A program made the translations under genes and the position numbers. From Advenella mimigardefordensis DPN7 (GTDB lineage Bacteria; Pseudomonadota; Gammaproteobacteria; Burkholderiales; Burkholderiaceae_B): DNA of 64,000 nucleotides. This document shows, piece after piece, positions 1-11,176 of this stretch. How positions within the stretch are numbered: position 1 is the stretch's first letter; each line of letters opens with the position of its first letter. The notes below the pieces were generated by a model, which saw only the letters and a list, made by a program, of their open reading frames with translations, made no database searches and had not been told where the DNA came from. Location of the stretch: contig NZ_CP003915.1 of the NCBI RefSeq assembly GCF_000521505.1, positions 2,046,001 through 2,110,000 on the forward strand. Reading direction: 5' to 3'.

Positions 1-756
1 CTTATCAATACGCTGCTGGGTGAAGAGCGGGTCATCGCCTTCGATATGCCGGGTACAACGCGTGATGCGATTGAGATTGAATTTGAACGCAATGGTCGTC
101 TGTACACCCTGATCGATACAGCAGGCTTGCGCAAACGCGGCAAGGTGTTCGAATCTATCGAAAAGTTCTCGGTGATCAAAACATTACAGGCCATTGAAGC
201 CAGTAATGTGGTCGTGCTCATGCTGGATGCGCAAAGTGAGATTTCCGAACAGGACGCACACATTGCCGGGTTTGTGCTGGAGACCGGCAGGGCGCTGGTA
301 GTGGCAATCAATAAATGGGACGGGCTGGATCGCGATAAGCGTGACTGGATCGAGCGCGAGTTTGAACGCAAGCTGCGTTTCCTGTCATTTGCAAAAATGC
401 ATACCATTTCCGCGCTTAAAGGCGGAGGTATTACGCAATTGATGCGTTCGGTACATGAAGCGCATGCTGCCGCGTTTGCCAAATTGTCAACGCCCAAACT
501 GACCCGAGAACTGCATGCGGCAGTAGAGCAGCAGCAACCCCCGCGCAAGGGCATTTTCCGGCCCAAAATGCGTTATGCGCATCAGGGCGGACAGAATCCG
601 CCGCTCATTGTCATTCATGGCAATGCGCTGGACGCCATTCCGGAATCATACCGACGTTATCTGGAATCCAGAATGCGTGCAGCATTCAAGCTGGATGGTA
701 CGCCGTTGCGGATCGAATTCAAGTCTTCGAAAAATCCATACAAAAAAGCAGAGTAA
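1..756 (+). CDS. der: Ribosome assembly GTPase Der (EngA), 5'-truncated by window edge
   Basis: C-terminal part of the double-GTPase Der, which acts in 50S subunit assembly. The reading frame is open from base 1, so the start lies outside the window. Visible are the switch region with DMPGTTRD, the G3 motif DTAGLR, the G4 motif NKWD and the C-terminal KH-like domain ending in a short lysine-rich tail (KNPYKK). These belong to the second G domain plus KH domain of the family. hisC starts 3 bases after the stop, so the two are probably co-transcribed, as is common in Burkholderiales. Identification is firm; only the missing first G domain is unseen. Confidence 0.96.
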   Translation, partial: LINTLLGEERVIAFDMPGTTRDAIEIEFERNGRLYTLIDTAGLRKRGKVFESIEKFSVIKTLQAIEASNVVVLMLDAQSEISEQDAHIAGFVLETGRALVVAINKWDGLDRDKRDWIEREFERKLRFLSFAKMHTISALKGGGITQLMRSVHEAHAAAFAKLSTPKLTRELHAAVEQQQPPRKGIFRPKMRYAHQGGQNPPLIVIHGNALDAIPESYRRYLESRMRAAFKLDGTPLRIEFKSSKNPYKKAE

Positions 757-759
757 AGA

Positions 760-1833
760 ATGAGTGCGTACTGGAGTGATTTTGTCAAAACACTGGATCC
801 CTATGTGCCTGGTGAGCAGCCTAAACAGACGGATCTGATCAAGCTGAACACCAATGAATCGCCCTTTGCGCCGTCACCTGCGGTGCTTGAGGCGATTCGT
901 CAGGCAACGGCAGATCAGCTGCGGCTTTACCCAAGCCCGGAGAGTGACCGCCTGAGAACGGCAGTGGGCAGGTATTACGATTTGCCTGCAGATCATGTGT
1001 TTCCAGGCAATGGCTCCGACGAAGTGCTGGCGCATTTGTTTTTGAGCCTGTTCCGTCATCGCGGCCAGCAGATTTTGTTTCCGGATATTAGCTACAGTTT
1101 CTATCCGGTGTACTGCCGGCTGTACGATATTGACTATCAAAATGTGCCATTGGCAGATGACTTCAGTGTTCGGCTTCAGGATTATCTGGCGGTGCCGCCC
1201 GAGTCTGTCTGTGCCGTTATTTTCCCCAACCCGAATGCACCCACCGGTATCGCGCTTAAGCGCGCCGAGATCGAGCAACTGCTGATTCAGCGCCCGCAGT
1301 GGGTGATTGCTGTGGATGAGGCCTATGTTGATTTCGGCGCCGAGTCCTGTGTGCCGCTGATCAAAAAGTACAAGAATCTGGTTGTGTTGCAAACGCTTTC
1401 AAAATCGCGCTCGCTGGCCGGCTTGCGGGTCGGCTTTGCACTGGGTCAGCCTGAACTCCTGGAAGGGCTGGTGCGGGTTAAGAACAGTTTTAATTCGTAT
1501 CCGGTTGATCGTCTTGCTGAAGCAGGTGCCATTGCCGCATTTGAAGATCAGGCATACTTCGAACAGACCACGGGTGAGGTGATTGCCACGCGTGATGCAT
1601 TGACCGAGGCATTGCAAAAACTGGGTTTTGTGGTGTTGCCATCGAAAGCAAATTTTGTTTTCATATCGCATCCGCGGCATGACGCGGCGCAGTTGCTAGC
1701 GGCATTGCGTGCCAACGCCATTTTGGTGCGACACTTTCGTCATCCTCGTATATCTTCATTTCTACGTGTTACGATTGGCACAAAAAAACAGTGCGAAACA
1801 CTCATTAAGTCATTGTCTGAAATAGTATCTTAA
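760..1833 (+). CDS. hisC: Histidinol-phosphate aminotransferase
   Basis: PLP-dependent class I/II aminotransferase converting imidazole-acetol phosphate to histidinol phosphate in histidine synthesis. The 357 residues match the family length. The N-terminal [13 protein letters not shown] motif, the nucleotide-fold segment PNPNAPTG and the PLP-lysine segment [16 protein letters not shown] are all present. The ATG lies 3 bases after the der stop, suggesting translational coupling. hisZ, another histidine gene, lies 4 kb downstream in the same direction but is separated by a terminator, so histidine genes here are scattered rather than in one operon. A HisC paralogue with a different substrate cannot be excluded from sequence alone. 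Confidence 0.93.
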   Translation: MSAYWSDFVKTLDPYVPGEQPKQTDLIKLNTNESPFAPSPAVLEAIRQATADQLRLYPSPESDRLRTAVGRYYDLPADHVFPGNGSDEVLAHLFLSLFRHRGQQILFPDISYSFYPVYCRLYDIDYQNVPLADDFSVRLQDYLAVPPESVCAVIFPNPNAPTGIALKRAEIEQLLIQRPQWVIAVDEAYVDFGAESCVPLIKKYKNLVVLQTLSKSRSLAGLRVGFALGQPELLEGLVRVKNSFNSYPVDRLAEAGAIAAFEDQAYFEQTTGEVIATRDALTEALQKLGFVVLPSKANFVFISHPRHDAAQLLAALRANAILVRHFRHPRISSFLRVTIGTKKQCETLIKSLSEIVS

Positions 1834-1961
1834 TCTAATATAGCAAATTGCTGCTTTTTTTCTGATTGATCCTGTGTTGTCTTTTGTGGCTGATCAGTAA
1901 TCAGGTGAATCAGTAAAGTCGTTTTCAGTTGTAAACCCAAATAACATATGGAGCCTAGCCA

Positions 1962-2204
1962 ATGAGCACTAAAGGGCAATCACTACAAGATCCTTTCCTG
2001 AACGCGTTACGTAAAGAACATGTTCCCGTTTCCATTTATCTTGTAAACGGAATCAAATTGCAAGGGCAAATCGAATCCTTTGATCAGTACGTCGTATTGT
2101 TGCGCAATACGGTAACGCAAATGGTCTATAAACATGCTATTTCTACAGTTGTCCCCGCAAGGGCCGTCAGTTTCCAGATCGACGCACCAGCTGAACAGGA
2201 ATAA
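1962..2204 (+). CDS. hfq: RNA chaperone Hfq
   Basis: Hexameric Sm-like RNA chaperone that pairs small RNAs with mRNAs. The 80 residues contain the Sm1 motif ([22 protein letters not shown]) in outline and the Sm2 signature YKHAIS at about residues 55-60. A short C-terminal tail follows, as usual in betaproteobacteria. A purine-rich ribosome site (GGAG near 1951) precedes the ATG. The 128-base gap after hisC is AT-rich and probably carries the promoter. hfq-hflX-hflK-hflC is the conserved order, but a strong terminator sits between hfq and hflX. Confidence 0.98.
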   Translation: MSTKGQSLQDPFLNALRKEHVPVSIYLVNGIKLQGQIESFDQYVVLLRNTVTQMVYKHAISTVVPARAVSFQIDAPAEQE

Positions 2205-2221
2205 CAAACTCAGTTTTTTGC

Positions 2222-2262
2222 AAAAGCCCGCCAAGCTGTCTTGTGCGGGCCTTTTGTTTTTC
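2222..2262 (+). terminator. Rho-independent terminator after hfq
   Basis: AAAAGCCCGC (2222-2231) pairs with GCGGGC plus TTTT (2245-2255), followed by a T-rich run to 2262. It overlaps the leader just before hflX, so it may attenuate rather than fully end hfq transcription. Confidence 0.8.
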
Positions 2263-2270
2263 AGGACGCT

Positions 2271-3359
2271 ATGCGCGTATTAATTATCAGTGTAGATTCA
2301 GGCGATCTGGATCATCCGGCTCATGCCGAAGAATTTCAAATGCTGGCTGAAGGGGCGGGCGCAGACATTGCGGGCACCCTGACCGTAAAAAGAGATAAAC
2401 CCGACGCTGCCCATTACATCGGTAAAGGCAAGCTCGAAGAAGCGGTGGCCATGGCCGACGCCGAAGATGTTGAGCTGATTCTGTTCGATCAGCCACTCAG
2501 TCCGGCGCAACAGCGCAACCTGGAGCGCGCTTTCCAGCGCCGCGTGGTTGATCGGGTTGCGCTTATCCTGGATATTTTTGCCCTGCGTGCCAAGAGTCAC
2601 GAAGGTAAATTGCAGGTTGAGCTGGCTCAGCTGCAACATTTGGTTACGCGCCTTACAAGAATGTGGACCCACCTTGAGCGACAACGTGGCGGTATCGGTA
2701 TGCGCGGGCCTGGTGAATCGCAGCTGGAGATGGATCGCCGCATGATTGGTGCCAAGGTCAAGATGCTGCGTGAACGCCTGGCCAGGGTAGAGCGGCAGCG
2801 CAAGACGCAGCGACGCTCGCGGGCGCGTGGCAACACGCTGTCGGTATCTCTGGTCGGATATACCAACGCGGGTAAGAGTACGCTCTTTAATGCCCTGACC
2901 AAGGCCGATGCCTATGCGGCCGACCAGCTTTTTGCCACACTGGATACCACGACCAGAAAAATCTGGATAGAGGGCGCCGGCAATGTGGTCATTTCCGATA
3001 CGGTGGGTTTCATCCGGGATCTGCCGACAACGCTGATTGCTGCTTTCAAGGCGACACTGGAAGAGACGGTGCATGCCGACCTGTTGCTGCATGTGGTCGA
3101 TGCAGCCAGTCCGCAAAGAGACGAGCAGATTGCCGAAGTTGATAAAGTTTTAGAGGAAATTGGGGCCAATGAGGTCCCCTGCATACTTATTTACAATAAA
3201 ATAGATCAAGCGGGCTACGAACCGCAAGTAGAAAGAAACGAAAGGGGCGAACCAGCCCGTGTATTTGTAAGTGCACTACAACGAACCGGTCTGGATGGAT
3301 TGCGCGGGGCAATCGCTGAATTCAGGCCTTCAATAGGAAACGAAGTTGCGATTCTTTAA
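2271..3359 (+). CDS. hflX: Ribosome-associated GTPase HflX
   Basis: GTPase that splits stalled or hibernating 70S ribosomes. The start is taken as the ATG at 2271 (MRVLIISVDSG); an upstream in-frame TTG at 2241 lies inside the terminator hairpin and is unlikely. The N-terminal HflX domain contains the conserved GPGESQLEMDRR segment, followed by the G domain with the P-loop GYTNAGKST, the G3 motif DTVGFIRDLP and the G4 motif NKID. At 362 residues it is of normal length. The gene overlaps the proposed hflK start by 14 bases, indicating an hflX-hflK-hflC operon. Confidence 0.95.
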   Translation: MRVLIISVDSGDLDHPAHAEEFQMLAEGAGADIAGTLTVKRDKPDAAHYIGKGKLEEAVAMADAEDVELILFDQPLSPAQQRNLERAFQRRVVDRVALILDIFALRAKSHEGKLQVELAQLQHLVTRLTRMWTHLERQRGGIGMRGPGESQLEMDRRMIGAKVKMLRERLARVERQRKTQRRSRARGNTLSVSLVGYTNAGKSTLFNALTKADAYAADQLFATLDTTTRKIWIEGAGNVVISDTVGFIRDLPTTLIAAFKATLEETVHADLLLHVVDAASPQRDEQIAEVDKVLEEIGANEVPCILIYNKIDQAGYEPQVERNERGEPARVFVSALQRTGLDGLRGAIAEFRPSIGNEVAIL

Positions 3360-4671
3360 TCTTTTTAATCTAAATGATCCGGGCTGGGGTCGAGGAAGCC
3401 AGAATAACAATAATTCCGACGATCCTTCGAAACGCCCGGGCAGACCCAATGACGGTCCGCCAGATCTTGATCAGGTCTGGAACGATTTCAATAAACGGGT
3501 CAAATCAATTTTTGGCAAGAAGCAGGGCGGTGGCAATAACGGGTTCGACCGTCCTCCTCAAAACAACGGCTTTTCTCCATCGCCCAAAGCAACACGGCTT
3601 GGTATCGTCGTCATTGTCATTGCTGCGCTGGCGCTCTGGCTGGTCAGCGGCTTCTATATCGTCCGTGAGGGCTATGTGGGTGTCGTGACGCAATTTGGAC
3701 GCTATCAGACCACCGTGTTGCCGGGCATGCACTGGCACTTGCCAACACCTATTCAGAGCGTTGAAAAGGTCGACGTCTCAAGTGTGCGCAATTTTACCTT
3801 TGGCTATAAGAATGATCTGAACAACAAGGTGCCGGCAGAGTCACTCATGCTCACGGAAGACGAGAATATCGTCGAGGTGCAATTTGCCGTGCATTATCGC
3901 CTGAAGACTGAACTGACGCCAGACGCAGCAACACAGCGTTCGCCTGCAGCAGATTTCCTGTTCTCCATGGTCAATCCTACCGAGTCGGTACGCCAGGCCG
4001 GTGAAACGGCCATGCGTGAAATCGTGGGTAAAGAATCCATGAACAATATTCTGTACCAGTCTCGTACGGCGGCGGCCAATAATGTTATGAAACTGATGCA
4101 GCAAATTCTGAATCGGTATCGCTCCGGGATTGAGGTGACGTCTGTTGCGATTCAGAACGTGCAGCCTCCCGAGCAAGTGCAGGCGGCATTTGAAGACGCC
4201 ATCAAGGCCGGTCAGGATAACGAGCGGCAGAAAAACGAAGGTAACGCTTACGCCAGTAAAGTCATTCCCGAAGCGCGTGGTCGTGCGTCGCGTCTGATTC
4301 AAAACGCCGAAGCTTACCGTGAAGCGATCGTCACCCAGGCCAAGGGTCTGGCATCGCGCTTTGAAAGCGTGCAGGCCGAATATGCGAAAGCGCCGGAAGT
4401 AACCCGCGAGCGGATCTATATTTCAACGTTGCGTGAGGTATTCGAAAACACCTCGAAAGTGCTGCTTGATACAAAAGACAGCAACAACATGATGTATCTG
4501 CCAATCGACAAGATTCTGGAAGGCCAGACCGGGCAACGACAGCTGCCGCGCAAGCCCGCCACTGATACCTCCTCGTCAGCTTCGTCGACTGATACATCGT
4601 CGACCAGCAATACTACGGCACCACGCAGCGATAATCGCCTGAGCCGTGATAATTTTGACCGTAGCAGATAA
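3346..4671 (+). CDS. hflK: FtsH protease regulator HflK
   Basis: Stomatin/prohibitin-family membrane protein which with HflC forms the HflKC cage around FtsH. The 441 residues begin with a Gly/Asn/Pro-rich cytoplasmic segment, then one membrane helix at about residues 84-107 (IVVIVIAALALWLVSGF) and the SPFH domain. The C-terminus is a Ser/Thr/Asp tail. The start is a TTG at 3346, with AGGAA about 8 bases upstream, inside the last codons of hflX; the segment FNLNDPGWGRG is typical of the true N-terminus, so the overlap seems real. hflC follows after 11 bases with GAGGA as ribosome site. Confidence 0.95.
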   Translation: MRFFNLFNLNDPGWGRGSQNNNNSDDPSKRPGRPNDGPPDLDQVWNDFNKRVKSIFGKKQGGGNNGFDRPPQNNGFSPSPKATRLGIVVIVIAALALWLVSGFYIVREGYVGVVTQFGRYQTTVLPGMHWHLPTPIQSVEKVDVSSVRNFTFGYKNDLNNKVPAESLMLTEDENIVEVQFAVHYRLKTELTPDAATQRSPAADFLFSMVNPTESVRQAGETAMREIVGKESMNNILYQSRTAAANNVMKLMQQILNRYRSGIEVTSVAIQNVQPPEQVQAAFEDAIKAGQDNERQKNEGNAYASKVIPEARGRASRLIQNAEAYREAIVTQAKGLASRFESVQAEYAKAPEVTRERIYISTLREVFENTSKVLLDTKDSNNMMYLPIDKILEGQTGQRQLPRKPATDTSSSASSTDTSSTSNTTAPRSDNRLSRDNFDRSR

Positions 4672-4682
4672 GAGGACCCAGT

Positions 4683-5600
4683 ATGAATAAAACGATCTTC
4701 GGTGCGGTCATCTTTGTTATCGCCGCATTTCTTTTCTCTTCATCTGTGTATACGGTGAGTGAGCGCAATACTGCCCTGGTGTTCAAACTGGGCCAATGGA
4801 AACGTACGGTCTCCGAGCCCGGACTGCATTTCAAGTGGCCAGCGCCGCTGGAAACAGTTGTTAAGCTCGACAAGCGGATTCAGACCATCGAGTCAGGTGA
4901 TGCAGAGCGCATTCAGACTTCTGAGAAGAAGAACCTGATCATCGACTCTTACGTCAAATGGCGCATTATTGATCCGTTGCGTTATTACATTTCTTTCGGG
5001 GATCGCCTGGATGCGGCGCAGAACCGTCTGGGTGCGCAAATTCGCGATGCATTGAATGCTTCGGTTAACACGCGTACCGTCCGTGATGTGATTTCTCAGG
5101 AACGTCATGTGGTCATGGATGAAATCGTCAGAAACGTTGAGCAACGTGCCAAACCATTGGGTATCGAAGTGGTAGACGTCAGGCTCAAGCGCATCGAGTT
5201 TTCACCCGAGGTGTCCGAGTCCGTGTACGCCCGGATGCAGGCTGAACGTAAGGAAGAGGCCAATAGCCTGCGCGCCAATGGTGCTGCCGACAAGGAACGG
5301 ATTCAGGCTGAAGCGGACCGCAAGGTACGTATAGAACTGGCTGAAGCCGACGCCAAGGCAGAAGTGCTGCGCGGGCAGGGCGATGCCGAAGCGGCCGACA
5401 TTTATGCGGTTGCCTATGGCAAGGATCCGGCCTTCTTCAGTTTCTACAATAGTATGGAAGCCTATCGGAGCGCTTTCAGCAGCCATAACGACCTGCTGGT
5501 TGTGGATCCGAAGTCTGAGTTCTTCCGTTATTTCAACCAGTCTGGTATGGGTGGTGCCACGCCTTCAGGCGGCGCGCATTCGCCGCTACCGGTGCAATAA
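4683..5600 (+). CDS. hflC: FtsH protease regulator HflC
   Basis: Partner of HflK in the inner-membrane complex that restrains FtsH. The 305 residues have one N-terminal membrane helix (about residues 5-22) and an SPFH domain starting at SERNTALVFKLGQW. An Ala/Glu/Lys-rich coiled-coil stretch (EEANSLRANGAADKERIQAE in outline) follows and a short C-terminal tail. Adjacent to hflK with an 11-base gap. Transcription probably ends at the hairpin 5677-5715. Confidence 0.95.
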   Translation: MNKTIFGAVIFVIAAFLFSSSVYTVSERNTALVFKLGQWKRTVSEPGLHFKWPAPLETVVKLDKRIQTIESGDAERIQTSEKKNLIIDSYVKWRIIDPLRYYISFGDRLDAAQNRLGAQIRDALNASVNTRTVRDVISQERHVVMDEIVRNVEQRAKPLGIEVVDVRLKRIEFSPEVSESVYARMQAERKEEANSLRANGAADKERIQAEADRKVRIELAEADAKAEVLRGQGDAEAADIYAVAYGKDPAFFSFYNSMEAYRSAFSSHNDLLVVDPKSEFFRYFNQSGMGGATPSGGAHSPLPVQ

Positions 5601-5676
5601 TTCGCAAAAGAACCATTTGCGCGACTTACAGCAAATTAAAGAGTACAATATACTGTAAGTTTTAAGTCACTTTCTC

Positions 5677-5716
5677 AATGCGACTCGGCTGCTTACGCAA
5701 CCGGGTCGCATTTTTG
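5677..5716 (+). terminator. Rho-independent terminator between hflC and hisZ
   Basis: AATGCGACTCGG (5677-5688) pairs with CCGGGTCGCATT (5701-5712) with one G-T wobble, followed by TTTTT. It lies 76 bases after hflC and only 22 bases before hisZ, so hisZ must have a promoter very close by, or the hairpin works as an attenuator of read-through. Confidence 0.8.
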
Positions 5717-5738
5717 TTTGGTTTCTGCAATTTCGGAC

Positions 5739-6902
5739 ATGACGACAAGCAACTGGCTACTCCCTGAACATCTATCCGATATTCTGCCCGCAGAAGCGCG
5801 CAGAATCGAAGAGCTGCGACGCGCAATGCTCGACCTGTATCGAAACTGCGGTTTCGAGCTGGTCGCGCCGCCGCTGGTTGAATATACAGATTCTCTGTTC
5901 GTCGGCAACAGCCAGGATCTGAAGCTGCAAACCAATAAGCTGGTGGATCAGCTCTCGGGCCGCACCATGGGTGTGCGCGCAGACATGACGTCGCAGGTTG
6001 CGCGTATAGATGCGCATTTGCTCAATCGTGAGGGGGTCGCCCGGCTTTGTTATTGCGGCAGCGTGCTGCATGCCCGTCCTTCGGGTTTGCTGGCTGATCG
6101 TGAGTTGCTGCAGATTGGCGCCGAGATTTACGGCTATTCCGGCTACGAAGCAGACTTGCAGATTATCCAGCTGGCGCTGGACAGTCTTGCCCTGGCTGGT
6201 GTGCAAAATACCAGCCTGGATTTGAATCATCCCGGGGTATCGCGTGCGCTTATCGAGGCCGCGGGCCTGCAGGAACAGGCGGGCGAAGTGCTGTCTCTGC
6301 TCAAGGAAAAAGACGTACCGGGGCTGCGGCAGCTGTTCGAGGCTACCACTGGCGTTCCGGACGATATTGCCGCTGCGCTGATCCGTCTGCCGTCGCTGTA
6401 TGGTGATGGCAATGTGCTGACCGAAGCTGCTTCGGCTTTGCCGGATTTGCCTGGAATCCGTGCCGCACTCCAGGCCTTGCGTACGCTGGTCGACGCACTT
6501 GATGCGACCTCGGTGGGGATAGATCTGGCCGATGTCAAGGGGTACGATTATCATTCCGGTGTCAGCTTTGCCATTTTTGGTCGTGGCTGGCCCGATGCGA
6601 TTGTGCGTGGCGGTCGTTATGACAATGCCGGCTCCTCTTTTGGGCGCGCGCGTGCCGCTACCGGTTTCAGCCTGGATTTGCGCAAGGTGTCTGCTGGTCT
6701 GGCGCCGGCTGAACCGTCCCGGGCCGTGCGTGCACCGTGGAATTCAGACCCTGCGCTGGGCGAAAAGGTGCGTCAGCTTCGGCAGGATGGCAATGTGGTG
6801 GTGCAGTTCTTTCCGGGTACCACGCAAAGTATTGATGAATTTGTTTTCGACCGTGAGCTGGTGAGCGACAACGGTCAATGGGTACTGAAAAGTACTAACT
6901 AA
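5739..6902 (+). CDS. hisZ: ATP phosphoribosyltransferase regulatory subunit HisZ
   Basis: Histidyl-tRNA-synthetase-like subunit that activates and makes histidine-sensitive the short form of HisG. The N-terminus [24 protein letters not shown] is typical of the family in Burkholderiales (shown in part here: WLLPEH). The class II synthetase-like core is seen at [14 protein letters not shown] and [13 protein letters not shown]. The ATG at 5739 (MTTSNW) is preferred over a GTG at 5718 that lies in the terminator tail. At 387 residues it lacks the anticodon-binding domain of true HisRS. purA follows after 59 bases, the usual neighbour order. Confidence 0.94.
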   Translation: MTTSNWLLPEHLSDILPAEARRIEELRRAMLDLYRNCGFELVAPPLVEYTDSLFVGNSQDLKLQTNKLVDQLSGRTMGVRADMTSQVARIDAHLLNREGVARLCYCGSVLHARPSGLLADRELLQIGAEIYGYSGYEADLQIIQLALDSLALAGVQNTSLDLNHPGVSRALIEAAGLQEQAGEVLSLLKEKDVPGLRQLFEATTGVPDDIAAALIRLPSLYGDGNVLTEAASALPDLPGIRAALQALRTLVDALDATSVGIDLADVKGYDYHSGVSFAIFGRGWPDAIVRGGRYDNAGSSFGRARAATGFSLDLRKVSAGLAPAEPSRAVRAPWNSDPALGEKVRQLRQDGNVVVQFFPGTTQSIDEFVFDRELVSDNGQWVLKSTN

Positions 6903-6934
6903 TCGGGTCCTGCTGATTCACTCAGCAGGAATAA

Positions 6935-8266
<1,332 letters not shown>

Positions 8267-8279
8267 AGGACGAGAAAAC

Positions 8280-8822
8280 ATGAGTGCGCCAGAAAATTCT
8301 GACAAACATTTGTGGATCAGCTGGGAGGAATACAACCGGCTGATTGAGCGGCTTGCCCTTGTGGTTCATCAATCCGGCTGGAAATTCGACAAAATCCTGT
8401 GCCTGGCGCGGGGTGGGGTGCGGGTTGGCGATGTGCTGTCCCGTATTTTCGATGTCCCGCTGGGTATTCTTGCCACCAGCAGCTATCGGGAAGCGGCCGG
8501 TACCGTGCAGGGCCAGCTGGATATCGCCAAATTCATTACCATCACTCGCGGCACGCTCGACGGCCGGGTATTGCTGGTAGACGATATGGTAGATACCGGG
8601 TTGACCTTTGCCCGGGTGCAGGAGCATCTGGTCACGCAATATCCTGCCATCACAGAGCTGCGATCTGCCGTTTTGTGGTGGAAAGGCCACGCCAAGGTCG
8701 AGCCCGATTATTACATCGACAAGTTGCCTACTAACCCGTGGATTCACCAGCCGTTTGAAGATTACGACAGTTTACGGCCCCATCAGCTGGAAGCCTGGGT
8801 AAGAAAAGGTACACAATCTTAA
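8280..8822 (+). CDS. Phosphoribosyltransferase, Gpt/Hpt-like (purine salvage candidate)
   Basis: Type I phosphoribosyltransferase of 180 residues. The PRPP-binding motif reads VLLVDDMVDTGLT (about residues 98-110), with an upstream LARGGVRVGD segment that corresponds to the loop I/PPi region. The C-terminus contains WIHQPFEDY, seen in xanthine/hypoxanthine phosphoribosyltransferase-like proteins. It lies directly after purA, which supports a purine-base substrate, but the exact base (hypoxanthine, guanine or xanthine) cannot be assigned from sequence. Confidence 0.88.
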   Translation: MSAPENSDKHLWISWEEYNRLIERLALVVHQSGWKFDKILCLARGGVRVGDVLSRIFDVPLGILATSSYREAAGTVQGQLDIAKFITITRGTLDGRVLLVDDMVDTGLTFARVQEHLVTQYPAITELRSAVLWWKGHAKVEPDYYIDKLPTNPWIHQPFEDYDSLRPHQLEAWVRKGTQS

Positions 8823-8828
8823 GGTTTT

Positions 8829-8838
8829 GTGCTAGAAT
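8829..8838 (+). promoter_or_regulatory. Extended -10 promoter element before rpsU
   Basis: TGCTAGAAT (8830-8838) fits an extended -10 (TGnTAnaaT) about 54 bases upstream of the rpsU ATG. No convincing -35 is seen, as is normal for extended -10 promoters. Confidence 0.5.
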
Positions 8839-8891
8839 CCCTGATTATCCAAGATTTTTTCTTCCAATTTTAAAGAAGACGCCTACCATTC

Positions 8892-9104
8892 ATGCCTAAC
8901 GTACGCTTAAAAGAGAACGAGCCATTTGAAGCCGCACTGCGCCGCTTCAAACGCACTATCGAAAAAACCGGTCTGCTGACAGAACTGCGCTCACGCGAAT
9001 TCTACGAAAAACCAACAGCAGAGCGTAAACGCAAGCACGCTGCTGCGGTTAAACGTCACTACAAACGTATCCGTAGCCAGCAATTGCCTCCACGCATGTA
9101 TTAA
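8892..9104 (+). CDS. rpsU: 30S ribosomal protein S21
   Basis: Small basic ribosomal protein of 70 residues, with the family pattern [18 protein letters not shown] at the N-terminus and a Lys/Arg-rich C-terminal half. It is the first gene of the classical macromolecular synthesis cluster rpsU-dnaG-rpoD. An AAGAAGA purine stretch lies upstream of the start. dnaG begins 10 bases after its stop. Confidence 0.97.
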   Translation: MPNVRLKENEPFEAALRRFKRTIEKTGLLTELRSREFYEKPTAERKRKHAAAVKRHYKRIRSQQLPPRMY

Positions 9105-9113
9105 TGTGTACAG

Positions 9114-11018
9114 TTGATTCCTGACAGCTTTGTTCAGGACTTGCTGGCACGGGTCGACGTAGTCGATGTTGTTGGCAAGTACGTTCAACTCAGAAAGGGC
9201 GGAGCCAATCTCCTGGGCCTTTGCCCCTTTCACAACGAAAAATCGCCTTCCTTTACCGTTAGTCCCACCAAACAGTTTTATCACTGCTTTGGCTGTGGCG
9301 CGCATGGTACTGCCATCACATTCCTTATGGAGCACACCGGGGCCTCGTTTCCCGAAGCGGTGCGGTCGCTTGCTGCGAATGTGGGCATGGTTGTGCCCGA
9401 AGAACAGCGCAGTCCGCAGCAACAGGTGCGCGCGCGGGAGCAAAAGGCGGAAATCAATCGACATCAGCAAGTGCTTGAGAAAGCCCAGGCGCGTTATCTG
9501 GCGCTCCTTCGGGACAGCCAGGAAGCCATTGCCTACCTCAAGCAACGCGGCATTACCGGCAAAACCGCCAAGCTTTTCGGGCTGGGCTGGTCGGGTCATG
9601 ATCGCAGTGGGTTAAAACAGGTTTTTGATCACTACGATGATCCGTTGCTGACCGAGGCCGGCCTGGTCATTGAATCCGAGGACGGCCGGCGCTATGACCG
9701 CTTCCGTGAGCGAATCATGTTTCCCATCATTAATGCGAAGGGTAATTTGATTGGCTTTGGCGGCCGGATCATTGGCAAGGGTGAACCCAAATACCTTAAC
9801 TCCCCCGAAACACCCGTGTTTAACAAGGGCCAGGAGTTGTATGGTCTTTGGGAAAATCGCCAGGGTATTCGGCAAGAGGGCTGTGTGCTGGTTGTCGAAG
9901 GTTATATGGACGTGGTGGGCCTGGCCCAGCAGGGGATCGGGTTCGCGGCGGCAACGCTGGGTACGGCCACGACGCCGAACCATATCCAGAAATTGCTGCG
10001 TACCAGCGATCGTATTGTTTTCAGTTTTGATGGCGATGGGGCGGGGCGCCGTGCCGCCTGGAAGGCCCTGAATGTGTGCCTGCCGTTTCTGCGCGACGAT
10101 ATCTCTTTGCGATTCCTGTTTCTGCCCAACGAGCACGATCCCGATTCTTTTGTGCGCGAACTGGGACCCGAAGCATTTCGTAAGGAGCTTGCTCAGTCGC
10201 GCGTGTTGTCTACTTTCCTGCTGGAAGAGTTGGCTTCGCGCCACAATCTGAGTGAAGCCGAAGGCAGGGCGGCTTGCCTGCATGAGGCTCGGCCCCTGAT
10301 CTCGGCGATTCCTGCTTCGGGCATCCGAACGCAAATAGAGAATGATTTCGCCAAACTGGTGTCCTTGACCTCTGCTGAATTGCTGGCGGACCTGGCCCGC
10401 TTCGAAGAGGCGGCACAAAAACGACAGGAATGGCAAAAATCACTGCCGGAATCGCCCGCGAAAGGCCAGGGTGGCACTCAGGAGAGCTCTCCATTTGGTG
10501 CGCCTTTTGGTGCTTCCTTCGATGCGCCATTTGAGCCCGAGCCTGCCTCGTTCGAGTCCCGGCAAGGTGCCCGTTTCGGGCGTGCCGGCAGCCGTCGGGG
10601 TGGCCGCCAGGTAACACCGCTGGCCCGCAGGCTGATCAAACTGCTGGCTTCCAATCTGGAACTGGTCCATACCATAACCGACCAGCAGCTTGAAGTTTTG
10701 GGGTTCAGCCCCCAATTTGCTTATGTAAGAGAATTTATTGCATTTGCCCAGACCACTCAGGCAACACATCTTGCGGCGCTCATTCAACGCGCCGAACCCG
10801 GCTCCGAAATAGCCAATATGCTGACTGGTCTGACAATTGACTCTTTCGACGAGGATGCCTTACCGGATCCCGCCGCAGAGTGGAATGATGCGCTGCGCAA
10901 AATTGAATTCGAGCGCCTGAACCGGGACAAGGAAAATCTGGTCGCGGGTGGCTTGCAAACCGCAGCGGATCGCGAACGGTACAAGGCGATCAATGCCCGT
11001 ATCAGATTGTTAAAATAG
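9114..11018 (+). CDS. dnaG: DNA primase
   Basis: Synthesises RNA primers at the replication fork. The start is a TTG at 9114 (MIPDSFVQDLL), as the homologous N-terminus begins exactly there and no ATG fits; the weak start may limit primase yield. Domains: CHC2 zinc ribbon with CPFH and CFGC (about residues 39-63), the TOPRIM catalytic core with EGYMD and FDGDGAGRRA (about 260-320), and a C-terminal DnaB-binding domain. Between core and C-terminal domain there is a Gly/Ser/Phe/Pro-rich linker (FGAPFGASFDAPF). The length of 634 residues is usual. Confidence 0.97.
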   Translation: MIPDSFVQDLLARVDVVDVVGKYVQLRKGGANLLGLCPFHNEKSPSFTVSPTKQFYHCFGCGAHGTAITFLMEHTGASFPEAVRSLAANVGMVVPEEQRSPQQQVRAREQKAEINRHQQVLEKAQARYLALLRDSQEAIAYLKQRGITGKTAKLFGLGWSGHDRSGLKQVFDHYDDPLLTEAGLVIESEDGRRYDRFRERIMFPIINAKGNLIGFGGRIIGKGEPKYLNSPETPVFNKGQELYGLWENRQGIRQEGCVLVVEGYMDVVGLAQQGIGFAAATLGTATTPNHIQKLLRTSDRIVFSFDGDGAGRRAAWKALNVCLPFLRDDISLRFLFLPNEHDPDSFVRELGPEAFRKELAQSRVLSTFLLEELASRHNLSEAEGRAACLHEARPLISAIPASGIRTQIENDFAKLVSLTSAELLADLARFEEAAQKRQEWQKSLPESPAKGQGGTQESSPFGAPFGASFDAPFEPEPASFESRQGARFGRAGSRRGGRQVTPLARRLIKLLASNLELVHTITDQQLEVLGFSPQFAYVREFIAFAQTTQATHLAALIQRAEPGSEIANMLTGLTIDSFDEDALPDPAAEWNDALRKIEFERLNRDKENLVAGGLQTAADRERYKAINARIRLLK

Positions 11019-11039
11019 GGGTTTTATCAATTACTCGTG

Positions 11040-11045
11040 TATAAT
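11040..11045 (+). promoter_or_regulatory. Candidate -10 element for rpoD
   Basis: A perfect TATAAT at 11040-11045 lies just after the dnaG stop and 131 bases before rpoD. No good -35 is found at the proper spacing, so the promoter could be activator-dependent or belong to an alternative sigma context. It would give rpoD a transcript independent of rpsU-dnaG. Confidence 0.45.
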
Positions 11046-11176
11046 GTAAAGTTTGCTCGTCTCTATATATGCGCCTCCTTTCGCTGCTTAGATAAAAAAT
11101 AACAAGCGGCGGGAGCAGTGCGTGGTTTTGTTGTTTTTGTTTTGTTTGTGTTGATCTGAGATTGCCGGAACTGACT